NCBI GenBank assembly: GCA_964200075.2
Contig: CAXNAA020000089.1
Coordinates: 1 to 29,111 of the forward strand
DNA length: 29,111 nt
Reading direction: 5' to 3'
Source of the DNA: Sphacelaria rigidula
Lineage: Eukaryota; Phaeophyceae; Sphacelariales
Part shown: positions 1 to 9,784 of the stretch, piece after piece
Layout: every line of letters starts with the position of its first letter
Numbering within the stretch: position 1 is the stretch's first letter
Notes under the pieces: generated by a model
Databases searched by the model: none
Told to the model about the DNA's origin: nothing
Seen by the model: the letters and a program-made list of their open reading frames with translations, nothing else
Translations under genes and position numbers: made by a program

Positions 1-576
1 GAGAACAATAGTAGCGGTGACGGGAACATTGCCCTATTTTTTCAACATGGTTTTCAGCGCACAGAGGCACGTCCTGTCCAAAAGGAGAGGCAGAGAGAAA
101 TCGATGTTCGTGATGGCAACAGGTAAGAAGAGACACAGAATTTCTCCGCACGTCGATGCTCTGGCATATGAAACATTTGGCACATGCTGGTAAGATCAAG
201 GATGCCAGTCTCTCGAGAGTTATACTTGTTCACATACAAGCCTACGCATTTCGTAGTTTCCGCATGTTTTCACGCCAGCAGCAGCAATCACCATCTCCTA
301 CAGTCAGTTTCTGCAAACCGCACAAAGATGATTCCACGTTTTGCGCGAACAATAATATACGAGCTTTATTACATTCAGCACACAGCAGTGTATTAAAAAC
401 TGCGTTACCCTGACTCTTCATCAGACACTACGCACATCAGTCACACCTGCATGCTCATATTTCGCTCAGCAGCTTCTCTGCAGAAGCCACCATGTATCAT
501 GCGTGCCAACCAGTGCAGCACAGCACACAGGTCCAGGAACCCCACCACCACCACCTACAATCGTCTACAAAACGAT
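1..576. other. non-coding left edge, downstream flank of element 1
   Basis: I see no convincing gene here. The short open frames are unrelated to each other and lack recognisable motifs. Since element 1 runs on the minus strand, this stretch lies 3' of its integrase and should hold its 3' untranslated region and any 3' LTR. I looked for a matching copy on the far side of gag (3737-4300) and did not see one by eye, so no LTR pair is claimed. Confidence 0.5.
541..558 (-). promoter_or_regulatory. candidate polypurine tract of element 1
   Basis: On the minus strand this reads as a purine-rich GGTGGTGGTGGTGGGG run about 20 nt after the integrase reading frame ends. This is where an LTR retrotransposon normally carries the polypurine tract that primes plus-strand DNA synthesis. 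It could equally be a simple (CCA)n repeat: the adjoining sequence does not begin with an obvious TG LTR end, and no second LTR copy was found. Confidence 0.25.
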
Positions 577-1743
577 TTAGGTATACAAGTCGCAATGTGC
601 TTCCTCATTCTCAACAAGCAATTCCACTAATACTTGCCCCTTGACATCACCCAACCCGGCGCTCACCGCAACATCGAGCACCTCAGGTAATGCCTGCCTT
701 GTAATTCTCCTGCGCTCCTCCTGAGAAATAGCAGCTCTCCGGCTACAATCTCGTCCACGCCGTAGAGTAGCATTTCCACTCCAACAGTTGCTCCTTGCAT
801 CATAGATGCAGCTACAGCTCTCACAGCTGTTACGAAAACCAGTGTGCAATGTCCACTGCGCGGCAGGTACCAAACCCACCCAGGCGTTGGCACCGCGTCT
901 TCCTCTCTGCATTATAACCTTTAAGGTACGAGCGACGTCACGCACCATTCGCTCACATTCACGATGTGACAGCCGCGAGTTGACCACCACGAATCTGCGA
1001 TCCATCAGCGCCTTCTTGAGCACTCTCACCACACGATTCTCATATTGTGATACCGTATCGCTGATCCATCCCTCCTGCGGCCCCAGCGCTTTGCACCATG
1101 TCAACAGATGCTTCACCGTCGTCGCCGCCGTACAAGACTCCGCGGCCGTAAACCGCACAAAGTCGCTAAGGCCATCCATCCTTACCAATATGTACTTGAA
1201 CGGATCTCCTTCGTCCAAGCCATTATCTCCCAGCGGACCACCCTCGCCAACACTGAGAAAATTGAAATGAAGCACCTTCCCTGGGCGAGCACCATGCACC
1301 ACCTCCTTGTGGTGACGGGAAACTTCCTCCCCCGCCTTGTGTGCACTCATCCAGCGAGAACAGGACTTCTTGGGCGTTGCAATCGCTGCTCTCGCCCACT
1401 CTACCTGCAAACTGCAGTACACGAGCCCGAGCGCCACCAATGTTGCGATGCAGCGTGCCAACCACGCCATCCTGACCGGAACGTGCGCCCTCGGCCGACC
1501 CCTTCCCTCCACAGCAGCAGGTTCGAATTTCACCTTCAAGAGCTCGACGCGATCAGGCGGATAACCATGCAGCACTCGCCTGAAAATGCTCGCTCTGTTC
1601 CGTACAGGCTCACGAATCTGGCTCACGTCGCTATCCGATATGCCGTTACCCGCGGCGGCTTGTACTGCCTCCTCCGGCGCAATATCAAGCTCAGCAAGCT
1701 CTTGTTCCGGGGATATGTTCATCGCCGGACTTCTCGACAACAA
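577..1743 (-). pseudogene. element 1 RT N-terminus fused to integrase (388 codons)
   Basis: An open frame of 388 codons whose track start is a TTG; the frame is continuous upstream into the protease except for one TAA, so it is part of a polyprotein and the first ATG (about 1722) need not be a start. Residues 85-126 resemble the beginning of a Ty3-type RT (GLVY..., then a WARAAIATPK-like segment). From about residue 129 the sequence jumps to the end of the integrase zinc-binding region (HKAGEE) and the core: HFNF at 159-162, WISDT with D229, and RECER with E264. The first catalytic Asp is replaced by Asn161, and 34 rather than 35 residues separate D229 and E264. The RT palm, YxDD and RNase H are absent. 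The C-terminal 80 residues do not match an integrase tail I recognise. Inactive as an integrase by inference. Confidence 0.8.
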
Positions 1744-1791
1744 CCGCTCGACTGAGGAATAAACGGGCTCCGCTCGACCTCCTGGTTGCTG

Positions 1792-2210
1792 TTAAGCGTC
1801 AACCGCGGTACTGACACGCCGACAGTGCGTAAAATCAGGCGTGTTTATACCTCGCACCGACGTGTTTCTTGCACGTGCACAGGCACCTAAGCTACTGTAC
1901 ACGTCAATGCCCAGCGCCTCCAGCGTAGGGCTCCTCATGATGATCACATCATCTGTACCCGGCATGACCGCATATGGACATGGGTCCAGCACAACCGGTC
2001 CCCAGCTGGTGTGTAAAGCGGTTCGGACAGGGCAAGTGTTTTGCTTCACGCGCTCAACATTGCCGTTAGCCAGTGTCACCAGCTGTTCATCAACCATCGG
2101 TGTGACCACTCGAACATCTGGAACCATAGCTTGTAATTTCGCCGCTACACCCACTGACATGGTCGTGATTCCAGATCCCGAGTCTAAAATGGCCTTGACC
2201 GGACAAACAC
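1792..2210 (-). pseudogene. element 1 retropepsin-like aspartic protease domain
   Basis: Translation begins at the MITE edge and contains ILDSGSG close to its N-terminus, the retropepsin active-site motif (Asp-Ser-Gly). About 100 residues on comes RSPTLEALGID, typical of the end of Ty3-type protease domains before the pol linker. Such proteases act as dimers to cut the Gag-Pol polyprotein. The domain is in the same frame as the CCHC part of gag once the MITE and one copy of its 4-bp duplication are discounted, and in the same frame as the integrase fragment after a TAA at about 1792-1794. The catalytic Asp is intact, so this was the best preserved enzyme of the element before the insertion separated it from gag. 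Confidence 0.75.
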
Positions 2211-2458
2211 GACACTTTCTACGATAGCCCCCCCCAAAGCCAGCCCAAAAGTGTCACGAAACAAATGGCCAAACAGCGCCTGATGTTTGGGCCCAGGCTA
2301 CATGAAGCGCCTCATATTGGCGACATTGGCTAGAACGAATCCAAGCGTAGGAATTTCCAGCTGCTCATCGTGCTCGGCTTTTCCCACTTCGATTTACGTG
2401 AAGATGTAGCCTCCGAAAACCATGCACTTTTGGGGGGGGGACTATCGTAGATAGTGTC
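2211..2458 (-). mobile_element. MITE family 1, copy A (248 bp, TSD ACAC)
   Basis: The ends are GACACTTTCTACGATAGCC at 2211 and its inverse, ending TAGTGTC at 2458, each followed inward by a run of C (left) or G (right). The 4-bp sequence ACAC flanks both sides (2207-2210 and 2459-2462). The interior matches copies B and C along its whole length in reverse orientation. It has no coding capacity, so it is a non-autonomous DNA transposon. It splits element 1 between gag and protease, and discounting it plus one ACAC rejoins the two reading frames exactly. Confidence 0.93.
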
Positions 2459-2462
2459 ACAC

Positions 2463-3736
2463 CCTTTTCCCCTGCACTCGGGACAGACAAGTCGGCAAGA
2501 CACCGCCTTTCCTTGTTATCTACTTGCAGACCCTCAGATTGAAAACCTGACACCTCACCTGCTTTGAACGATCTCCATGCTGGCACCGCCTCAGATTTCG
2601 AACCCGGGAACGAGTGCGATGACATGGTCTGCTGCACGCCACCAGTAAAAGCGACCGGTTCTGGTGGCAACGTCGCCCCCTCGCTGGGAGCATTTTGTCC
2701 ATCGGCTGAAAAAACAGCCCTTGTAGGGGCAGGACTCGTCCCCCCTCCGCGAGGTACCTGCCCAGGGCCCTGCGACAGCTGCTGTTGTTGTTGCTGCGTG
2801 TCGCCGGCCTTCGACTGCCCACCTCTAGTATGTTGTGGAGCAGCAGCTTGGCTTTGCTGCTTACAATCCTTCAGGAAGTGGCCCTTGTCTCCACATGAGA
2901 AACAACCTGCATAGCTTGGGCCCGGTTTTCGAGATTTCCTCGAACTGGCCTCACTGCCAGCGGTCGCCGTTTTTCCACCATTTGGTTCGCGCTTGGATCC
3001 GGAGGTCCCGCTGCCGCCCTTTTGTTTCAGCTGCGGCTGCTGACGGCGCTGCTTATCCGCCGCTTCCACCGTCTTCCATGCCTCCGCTGCTTCCCGAGCC
3101 GTGTTATACACAAGCCCAGGGTCCTCCTTCCACCTCCCCTTCATGTTCAACATGTTAAGGACTTTGGTTTTAAGTTCGGATGGGGTTAGTTCATTCAACA
3201 TTTCCCGCGTTATAATTTGAGCGGGTCTTGGTTTGAAATCTGAATCATCGCGGAACGCACGCTCAGCGCTAGCATTCTCCGCAAAAAATTCCTCCAGGGC
3301 ACCCCACTGCCCTCCTACTCTTCCCATTGCAGTCTGCTCGTTGCGGACTGCCAACGCTTTCCGCACACCAGCGACAGTAACTGAAGGATCAATCTCTTCT
3401 TCCTACCAACATTTTGCATATCGGCCTAGTGCTCCTTGAGTCATCTTCGTCAAGCACGGATCCGTCAAAAATCGTCCGTGACAAACACGCACGAATGTGC
3501 TTCGGCACCAGTTCAGTAACAGTAAATAAGACGGCCTGCATGCTACGTCATTTGTTGTTCATTTCGACCGCCTCTTCATACTCGACGTATTTCTGATAAA
3601 AACGTCGGGACGCATTTTCGCTAAAATGCCGTCCGTACTGTGGGGCTTTCAGCGATCCTGCAGGCATAAGCTCAGTAAACTTAAACTGTACCTCTTCGCC
3701 TGCATCGCCATCACCCACTTTTTTGCGCGTTGCCAT
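2463..3736 (-). pseudogene. element 1 gag with CCHC zinc knuckle
   Basis: Gag forms the particle and binds RNA. The best start is the ATG at 3734-3736 (MATRKKVG...). The first part runs to a TGA at 3548-3550, continues in that frame to about 3405, then a frameshift near 3400 moves into the long open frame that reaches the MITE. In that frame (counted from 3366) residues 155-168 are CFSCGDKGHFLKDC, a classical CX2CX4HX4C nucleocapsid knuckle binding zinc and RNA. It is preceded by a basic Lys/Arg/Ser-rich stretch and followed by a Gln run (about 2790) and a Pro/Gly-rich linker. The open frame continues about 100 nt into the MITE, but that tail is transposon sequence, not gag. Confidence 0.82.
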
Positions 3737-6076
3737 AGCTGCACGCAACAGTTCCAGTCAACCTAGCCGTCTCTTTGTTGTCAGCGAGCTCCCTCACTTT
3801 ACAGAGTGCACACTCGTGTGTACAAAGTCTGATAAAATTTCTCCGCAGCTGTCCACAGCTAAAAAACCTCTTCCAGAAACCAGCGGGTTCCTCTTAATAA
3901 ACGTTTATTATAGAGCCCTCCTGGACTCAGAACAAGGTCACAAGATTGCCCCAGGGGCTTCTTTCCTCACTATGGACTGGAGACTTCAAGACAGTTGTTA
4001 TTCATAAACACACAGCCTTCATTATCGGAAGTAACCACATGAGTGAAGCATGTGATGTTCAAATCCACATAGTCTGCCGATCAGACCCGCAAGTCCGTCA
4101 AACAATAGAAAACGCCTACACCAGATTGTTCCACTTGTAGATCATCATGAACCTGCACGTACGTGTACTGGAGGTGGACTACTCTACATCCCGGCTTTAT
4201 TTTCTCACCTTATAATGTTTGATCATGATTTTTGTTTTGGGGGGGGGCGCCCTCTCGATTTGTTTGCCTCATTTTTTCGCATCAGAACTTCCTCCTGAGG
4301 CCCTCATCCTTTTTTCTCTGTCCGATGATTTCTAGTCTGGATTCCATTTGTTACTTTTTCCCTATTCCGTTTTGGTTTCTCTTGATTTCGTAGGACCTGA
4401 TCCTTTTTCTCGTGTCAGTCCTTTTTACTTCTATATTCTTTACTGTCTTAATGTTTAATGAGTTGTTTTTTTCGTATTATGGACGTGGTATGTCCTTTGT
4501 AGTTTTACTTCATGTTTCAATTTCCTTTTTCCCTTCTCTGTTTGTTGTGGGCCTGGTTCGTTCCTCCAGCACCATTTTTCGGTTTCTTTTTTCCTTTCCA
4601 CCTTTTCGCGAAGTTGATCTTGCCCCGCTCTTTGTTTTTTTTCCCGGTCTTGCATTCCATGGAGATATTGATTTCTTGGTTTTGTCAAACCCGATCCCAC
4701 ACTTTGTTTCACGTACCCGTTTCGTTCATCACGTTTCTTCGTCCTCGGAGAACGTTGATCCGATTTTAGGGTGCCCCTCCCCTTTCGAGTAGAGCAATTC
4801 ATATAGTAGAGTAAGCATTGTACAAAAAGGGTGGGCACCGAGTACCTGCTTGGACGCTGTACCATGACGGAACTGTTGATCTAAGATATAGGAGTCCCCC
4901 GGTGTCCAGTAGGTCACTTGCTGCTGGTCGGTGAGAGAAAAGCCTACGCACTCCCATCAACCAGTAAGCACTTTCTTGGTTACTGTTTAGTAGGTCAGCT
5001 CTTTTTGCGAGTCCTACACTACCCGGGATTGGTGTAAATCAATCAGGGGTGTCTAAGCGCCGTTTTACTATCGGAAAATAGTCACCGGCTATTCCCCGTG
5101 GTTTCTGTTCCCAGTGTAAATGCCCAGTGTAACTGGAATCCCGGGACGAAATAGCACATGCGAAAGCACTCGCTATGATCCGAAAGGGCGTGAGAGATTT
5201 TTTCCCCAAGCGACGAGGCTTTTTCCTGAAAACCAGGTTTTGCCTATCATTCCGATTTCATGACGAGTTTTTCCCGCGGTTAGTCTTAGCCCCAAAATTC
5301 TGTGGGTTTCTCGCCGTTAACGCGATCTTAGGCCGATGACATACAGAGTAGAGGGAACTCCCCCGGAGTGCATTAAGCTGTGACTTTCCTTACCTTCCAT
5401 TATCAGCGTGCACAAAGCAAGGGAGGGGGATGTTACGGCGGATATCGACTGTATATGTAGTAGGCGTTTCGAAGTACGCGTGGCAAGTGCAGTACGTCTC
5501 ATTCCATTCGCATGTTGGTGTTGTATTCCAATTGGGCGTCCTTCACTGGAGCCCCTCGCCCCTCACAACTTTTGCACCACCTAGCAACTTATAGCTACCT
5601 AGCCAACCCTAATGACAAAGCTATCGGCCACCACTTGGAGACATCTCGCTTGCAAGCAAGTCAAGAGCATCTCTCTGCACACAAAAGTGAGTCCCTGCTT
5701 GGCCTTATGATGCAGTGCTGATCGGACTCAATGGTCTGTTACGCACGAGCCCGAGGGTCACTCTGCTCAACTGCAATCGTTCACTGTAGCCAGCCGCTGA
5801 CCTCGTGTCACGCCTGGCCTAGTATGTTCTTCGAGAGTGACACCAGTAGTACCTCGTGATCAGACCACAACATGTATGTACACACAGCCATGCTACATAG
5901 CTTTAGCTTGTGGTTATAGTTCACCACCTTCGTGAACCTCACATATTTAAACATAAAGGTTTTGAAAACCCGTAGTTCTGTGTTCACCATTCAAACACCA
6001 GAATGAAGGATTTTTTCACACGCGAAAATTATGATCGCGGTTTTTTCTGCACGTTGATGACGATATGACCATCACA
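3737..6076. other. non-coding stretch between element 1 and MITE copy B
   Basis: No gene supported. Element 1's 5' untranslated region and any 5' LTR should lie at the low-coordinate end, but no primer-binding site or repeat shared with 1-576 was recognised. The central part is the T-rich tract described separately. Around 5060-5100 there is a small inverted repeat (AATAG...CTATT), and at about 5230-5245 a CCTG-AAAA-CAGG hairpin. Short open frames here have no motifs. Confidence 0.5.
4286..4760. other. strand-asymmetric T-rich tract
   Basis: For about 470 bp the plus strand is rich in T and poor in A, with many TTTTT and TTTCC runs. The hydrophobic open frames crossing it (for example 4412-4792, rich in Phe, Leu, Ser) follow from this composition and are not credible proteins. 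Read on the minus strand it is A-rich, which would suit the leader or UTR of an element transcribed on that strand, but nothing ties it to element 1 directly. Confidence 0.6.
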
Positions 6077-6080
6077 ACAA

Positions 6081-6330
6081 GACACTTTCTACGATAGTCC
6101 CCCCCCCCAAAAAGTGCATAGTTTTGGGAGGCGAAATCTTCACGTAAATCGAAACGGGAAAAGCCGCGCACAACGAGCGGCTGGGAATTCTCACGCTTGG
6201 GCTCGTTCTCGCCAATGTTGCCAATATCAGGCGCTTAATGCAGCCTGAACCCAAACATTAGGCGCTGTATTGCCATTTTTTTCGTGGCATTTTTGGGCTG
6301 GTTTTGGGGGGGGCTATCGTAGAAAGTGTC
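6081..6330 (+). mobile_element. MITE family 1, copy B (250 bp, TSD ACAA)
   Basis: The left end GACACTTTCTACGATAG is followed by a T and ten C. The right end is eight G followed by CTATCGTAGAAAGTGTC, so the outer 17 nt of the inverted repeats are identical. ACAA lies directly outside both ends (6077-6080 and 6331-6334). The interior aligns with copies A and C, for example the stretch around CTTCACGTAAATCGAAA and the right subterminal GGGCTGGTTTTGGGG. Because its ends match perfectly this is probably the best preserved copy here. No open frame encodes a transposase. Confidence 0.93.
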
Positions 6331-6334
6331 ACAA

Positions 6335-7148
6335 TAAGCATGGTTTGATGCTATACTGAACAGTACGATACCGTGCAGGACAGTACCATATCGTGCTTAT
6401 ATACATGCGGTGCAATATACGGCAGAGTTAGCGCGGCATATGCGCCACGTATGGCTAAACAAAGTGGATGCCCGTAACTTTGGGTACATGGGGGTGTTAC
6501 ACACCGTCAGCTACTGAGTGTACATCACGATGCCCGTACTTGCAGCATGCTCACCGCTGCAGTCAGTAGGACGTGAAAGGGAAGCGGACGAAGTGCAGTA
6601 CAGACAGCGCAGGACTGTATGTATGTTTTCTGCTTACAGTGCGACGTGAACAGGACTTGAACAGTGTGCGCAGCTTTATTGTCTGCCTGCACTGTCCATG
6701 GGTGTGTATGCAGTAAACCGCCGGTTGTTGCCCGCACCATATCCCGCTGCTCAAGTTAAAACTTCCACCAACAAGACATACATCATACCCAACTACTGCA
6801 GTGTGTATCTATATCACTGTGCCCAACCCGTGCTCATTGTTGCAGGGTTATTGTGGTGGTATTATAGCTGGGAAGAAGTGTCGTCGGGTTTGCAATTCAA
6901 TCTGTGAACGGTGGGTGATACATACATTATATCTGGCGTGATGGTCCCAAACGTTCGCTAGAAGCAGTTAGGACACAAGTGCACAAGTGTAAATGCACGT
7001 GCTGGAGGATACTGCACGGCCATGCCCTCCGGAATCGCAACAAACGCCTCAGAGGCCATGGTCGGTCCCTCCTCCACAGGAATGATGCTCATATTTCCCT
7101 CTGCTGTTCATATTTTCCTCTAAGGGACGTTCACGAAAACCACGTGCC
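6335..7148. other. non-coding stretch right of MITE copy B
   Basis: No gene supported. Near 6355-6405 there is a diverged direct repeat (CAGTACGATACCGTGC / CAGTACCATATCGTGC). From about 7040 onward short CCTC...GAGG words begin to appear (for example GCCTCAGAGGC), leading into the palindrome cluster that follows. Confidence 0.45.
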
Positions 7149-7293
7149 CCAGAGCACCATAGTTTTGGTACTCTGGAGGGATTCAGACCTCGGAAGTCAC
7201 GGGAGCATCAAATGCTCTCCAGAGGATTCGTTTCATGACCGGAACCGAGTATGAAATACCCTCTAGAGGGTATTTTGATCCTCGCGAGGATCA
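7149..7293. repeat. cluster of five consecutive palindromes / potential stem-loops
   Basis: Five inverted repeats follow one another. They are: 7149-7159 with 7166-7176 (11-bp stem, one mismatch, 6-nt loop); GAGCAT-CAA-ATGCTC at 7203-7217; TTTCAT at 7231-7236 with ATGAAA at 7251-7256; a perfect 22-bp palindrome at 7254-7275 centred on CTCTAGAG; and a perfect 18-bp palindrome TGATCCTCGCGAGGATCA at 7276-7293. The last two abut with no spacer. Many share CCTC/GAGG at the tip. No coding frame explains this. Function unknown. Confidence 0.8.
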
Positions 7294-8617
7294 CTTTACC
7301 TTCGAGAGGATGAAAATTGCGACAGAGGATTTTAAGGGGGTAGCCGAATGGCCGCGTGTGTCGTGGTCACCACACCTCGAAGTGATAGTGCGGATATATG
7401 CCAGGTTTGTCTGTCGTTTTATAGCACGTACATCTGGAATCAAAAATAGCCTGTAATCCGCGACCACAAAATACAAACTACACCATGGCTTGCAATTCAA
7501 CTGCATGCGTACTTGTGATTGCGGACGTGAATCATTTTGCACTCTTATCCTCGCGTGCTGCCAGCCTTGGCTTGGTTGCATCTTCCTCTCCTCACGAAGA
7601 GTCTGCTGTGCATATTGCAGATGAATCATTTTCGAATCGTTCACCCCTTTGAATGGGATTTAAATGTCACCCGAGAGTGCCCCGAAAAAACAATTCAAGG
7701 CTCTATGCCCCTTTTCTTAATCCTGGAGTTTTCAGGGGGGGGCGTGGGGTTACTAAATCCTATACATTAATAAATATATATATATATAGTACAAAAAATC
7801 TATAAAGTTCTTCATATAAATATTTAATTCGTGTCGATGAAGCCTTTATTCTTCGCATACCTTCGGAGCTAAGTAAGGCCCAGTTATACTTATGGGTTTT
7901 GCAATACATTGCACATCACGCTTCCACGACAAGAACAAGACCAGACGAATTCCACAATGCTCTGAACACTAGGCATGTGCCCCTCCCAACCCCGATAAAA
8001 CAGCCGTTAATGAACCACATGCGTTCGTGGATCTTTACACTGTGACCCGTGCACACGATCACGTATTATCTCGCATGACACGCGTGCCCCCCCTTCCCAT
8101 CCTACCCCTTTTACCCCGTGGGTTGATCCTCCATACACACATCCTCCGTTTTGTTTACTGTCCTGACGCCCCTTCGTACGCGAACCCTTTTTTATCGCGC
8201 GCGGCACTTTCTTCACACCAGGCTACGTTGCAGTCAAGTATTCGGAGCTTTCACAGTCTGTCTGTACACGATTATCCCGAATCTAGACCAGCCCGGGCTG
8301 ATGCCTCGGCGGTTTTTTTCGGCACACACGTGCACACTACCGGTCTGTACACACTGCCTGTTCAATCACAGGTAGCACATGATACCCCTGTGCCGTGCCT
8401 CTCTCCCCCTGCAGTAATAATACACCCCGTATCGTGGTATCGAGTATAGGCAGAGGATTCACAGGTGCTATCCCAAGCTGTACGTTCAGAATCTGCAGAG
8501 CTTTTTCAAAATGCGTTGCAGCCCCTGCCCAACCTCTTGCCACAACGTGAACACATAACCCCCTCATTGTTCCACAACACTAGGCCTCGTTCACTCATCA
8601 ACCTTTTGATTTCCACA
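7294..8617. other. non-coding stretch before element 2
   Basis: No gene supported. It holds a short (AT)n run at 7774-7788, a G8 run near 7732-7740, and loosely repeated words (TTCCACAATG, AACACTAGGC) around 7950-7975, 8570-8585 and 8610. The part next to 8618 should be the leader of element 2. The open frame at 8027-8449 (140 codons) has no recognisable motif and a composition typical of non-coding DNA. Confidence 0.45.
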
Positions 8618-9784
8618 ATGCCTGTGTCGCGCATGTACGCAGGTAACCAAATCATGTCTGGCATCGACAGATCACCGGCTTCTCCAGCTCTCGGTGCCGT
8701 GTAAGACGGCTTGAACATCTCGGTAAGCGGTGATTCAGTCAGTAGCGTAGACATTGCTAGTGATCAATTGGTCGAAAACAATGATGAGCTTGTGGATGCT
8801 CACACCCCTTCCAACACGGCAGTACTTGGTATGCACGGGATATTGATCCTCCGCTGCACGCCGCCGCCGCTGCTTCACGCACAGATGATCACGGTGTGGG
8901 TATGGACACCACCAGTAGAGGTGACCATACTTCATGTAGTATTCTCCCGTCCGTTCCAACCCCCATAGAGTCTGCTGTAGTAGGAGCCTCAGCCCCTATC
9001 GCACCAAAGATTTCCCGGACGACGGGATAATCACCGTCCTTACGCCCTCCCAAGAAAGTACGGGACAAAGCGAAAGCACAGTTCCAACATAGCCGCCCAT
9101 CAGCTATCCAAGCTCACATATGGGAAAAGTTCTCTCACATCGAGCAAGCTGCGTAGTGGGATGATGTCCTTGCCCAGACGACCCAAGTACAAACAGAACG
9201 GGAAAACCGTGATGCCTTCGAGGGTGCACAAAACCTCACACGCGTTCGTAAGGAAGTAAGTAGACGTGAAACGGAGAGCGTTCGCTGACGATCAAAACAA
9301 GGAGGCTCGCCTCCTTCGTCAATCAGCCAAGAGTCTCCGTGAAGCGGCACTCCAGTATCAGCAAGCCATACAGCAGCACAATTCCACGGCAGAACAATCC
9401 ACCGTGCGAATTTCGGTTTCTCAATCATCGTTGAAGGAACAGTTGCGCCAACCACGGCTACTCACCCACGATTCCGTGGGGTCAGCTGATGAAACTGAAC
9501 CTTCATCGACTACCCCGGCACTGCCCACAACCGCTCCCCCCACAGTGTCTAACATAACCATGGGTCTCCCCTCGATGCCGTTGCAGACAACTGCAACGGG
9601 ATATACGACCTTGTCTCGGGTTCCACCCACGTACAGCAGCAACCAGCCCCCCCCCCTACGACATCCCCTCCCCAAACATGGTCCCCGTCATATGCTACGG
9701 CGGCTACCACATCGACAGCTGTAACTCACGCAGCCCCTAAAATCGTCCCTAAGGATCCTCACTCACACACACTGGATCTTTCTG
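8618..9784 (+). pseudogene. element 2 gag, N-terminal part with coiled coil
   Basis: The likely start is the ATG at 8618 (MPVSRMYAG). The frame meets a TAA at 8702-8704, continues to about 8830, shifts frame, meets a TAA near 9028, and then encodes a charged helical stretch (about 9050-9400: Gln, Glu, Arg, Ala-rich, including KEVSRRETES and KEARLLRQSAKSLREAALQYQQ) that looks like a coiled coil and matches the coiled coil of element 3 in position. A further frame change falls in the C10 run at about 9648-9657: the sense changes from the 9266 frame to one that encodes a Thr/Ala-rich segment similar to that of element 3. The product would be the particle-forming Gag N-terminus. Confidence 0.6.

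Larger units (their letters stand above)
577..3736 (-). mobile_element. element 1: internally deleted Ty3/gypsy-like retrotransposon
   Basis: The minus strand shows, in order, a gag start, a CCHC zinc knuckle, a retropepsin DSG motif, the first part of a reverse transcriptase and an integrase core. The gag-pro-pol order with integrase last is the Ty3/gypsy arrangement. Most of RT and all of RNase H are missing. A 248-bp MITE interrupts the gag-protease junction. Apart from the MITE, one TAA between protease and integrase, and one stop plus one frameshift near the gag start, the frame is continuous. It belongs to a different lineage from elements 2 and 3, with a compact gag and a different integrase. 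No LTRs are recognised. Confidence 0.85.

Noticed and set aside
1515-1545. GGTTCGAATT on the plus strand as a tRNA T arm
   Set aside because: It lies within the element 1 pol frame and has no surrounding cloverleaf.
2590-2640. tRNA T-loop-like word (GGTTCGAAAT) on the minus strand
   Set aside because: It lies inside the element 1 gag frame, and no matching T stem, D arm or acceptor stem could be drawn.
1-4200. LTR pair around element 1
   Set aside because: I compared 1-576 with 3740-4300 on the same strand and found only short chance matches (for example GCGGAGAAATT), not a shared block.
4220-4250. G9 run as the right end of another family 1 MITE
   Set aside because: The run is not followed by CTATC, and no GACAC...CCCC end is found about 250 bp to the left.
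4412-4792. 126-codon hydrophobic frame resembling a membrane protein
   Set aside because: The Phe/Leu/Ser richness follows from the T-rich composition of the tract. There are no family motifs, and the opposite strand is open too.
7725-7755. G8 run after GTTTTCA as a MITE end
   Set aside because: The next bases are CGTGGGG, not CTATCG, and no partner inverted repeat is present.
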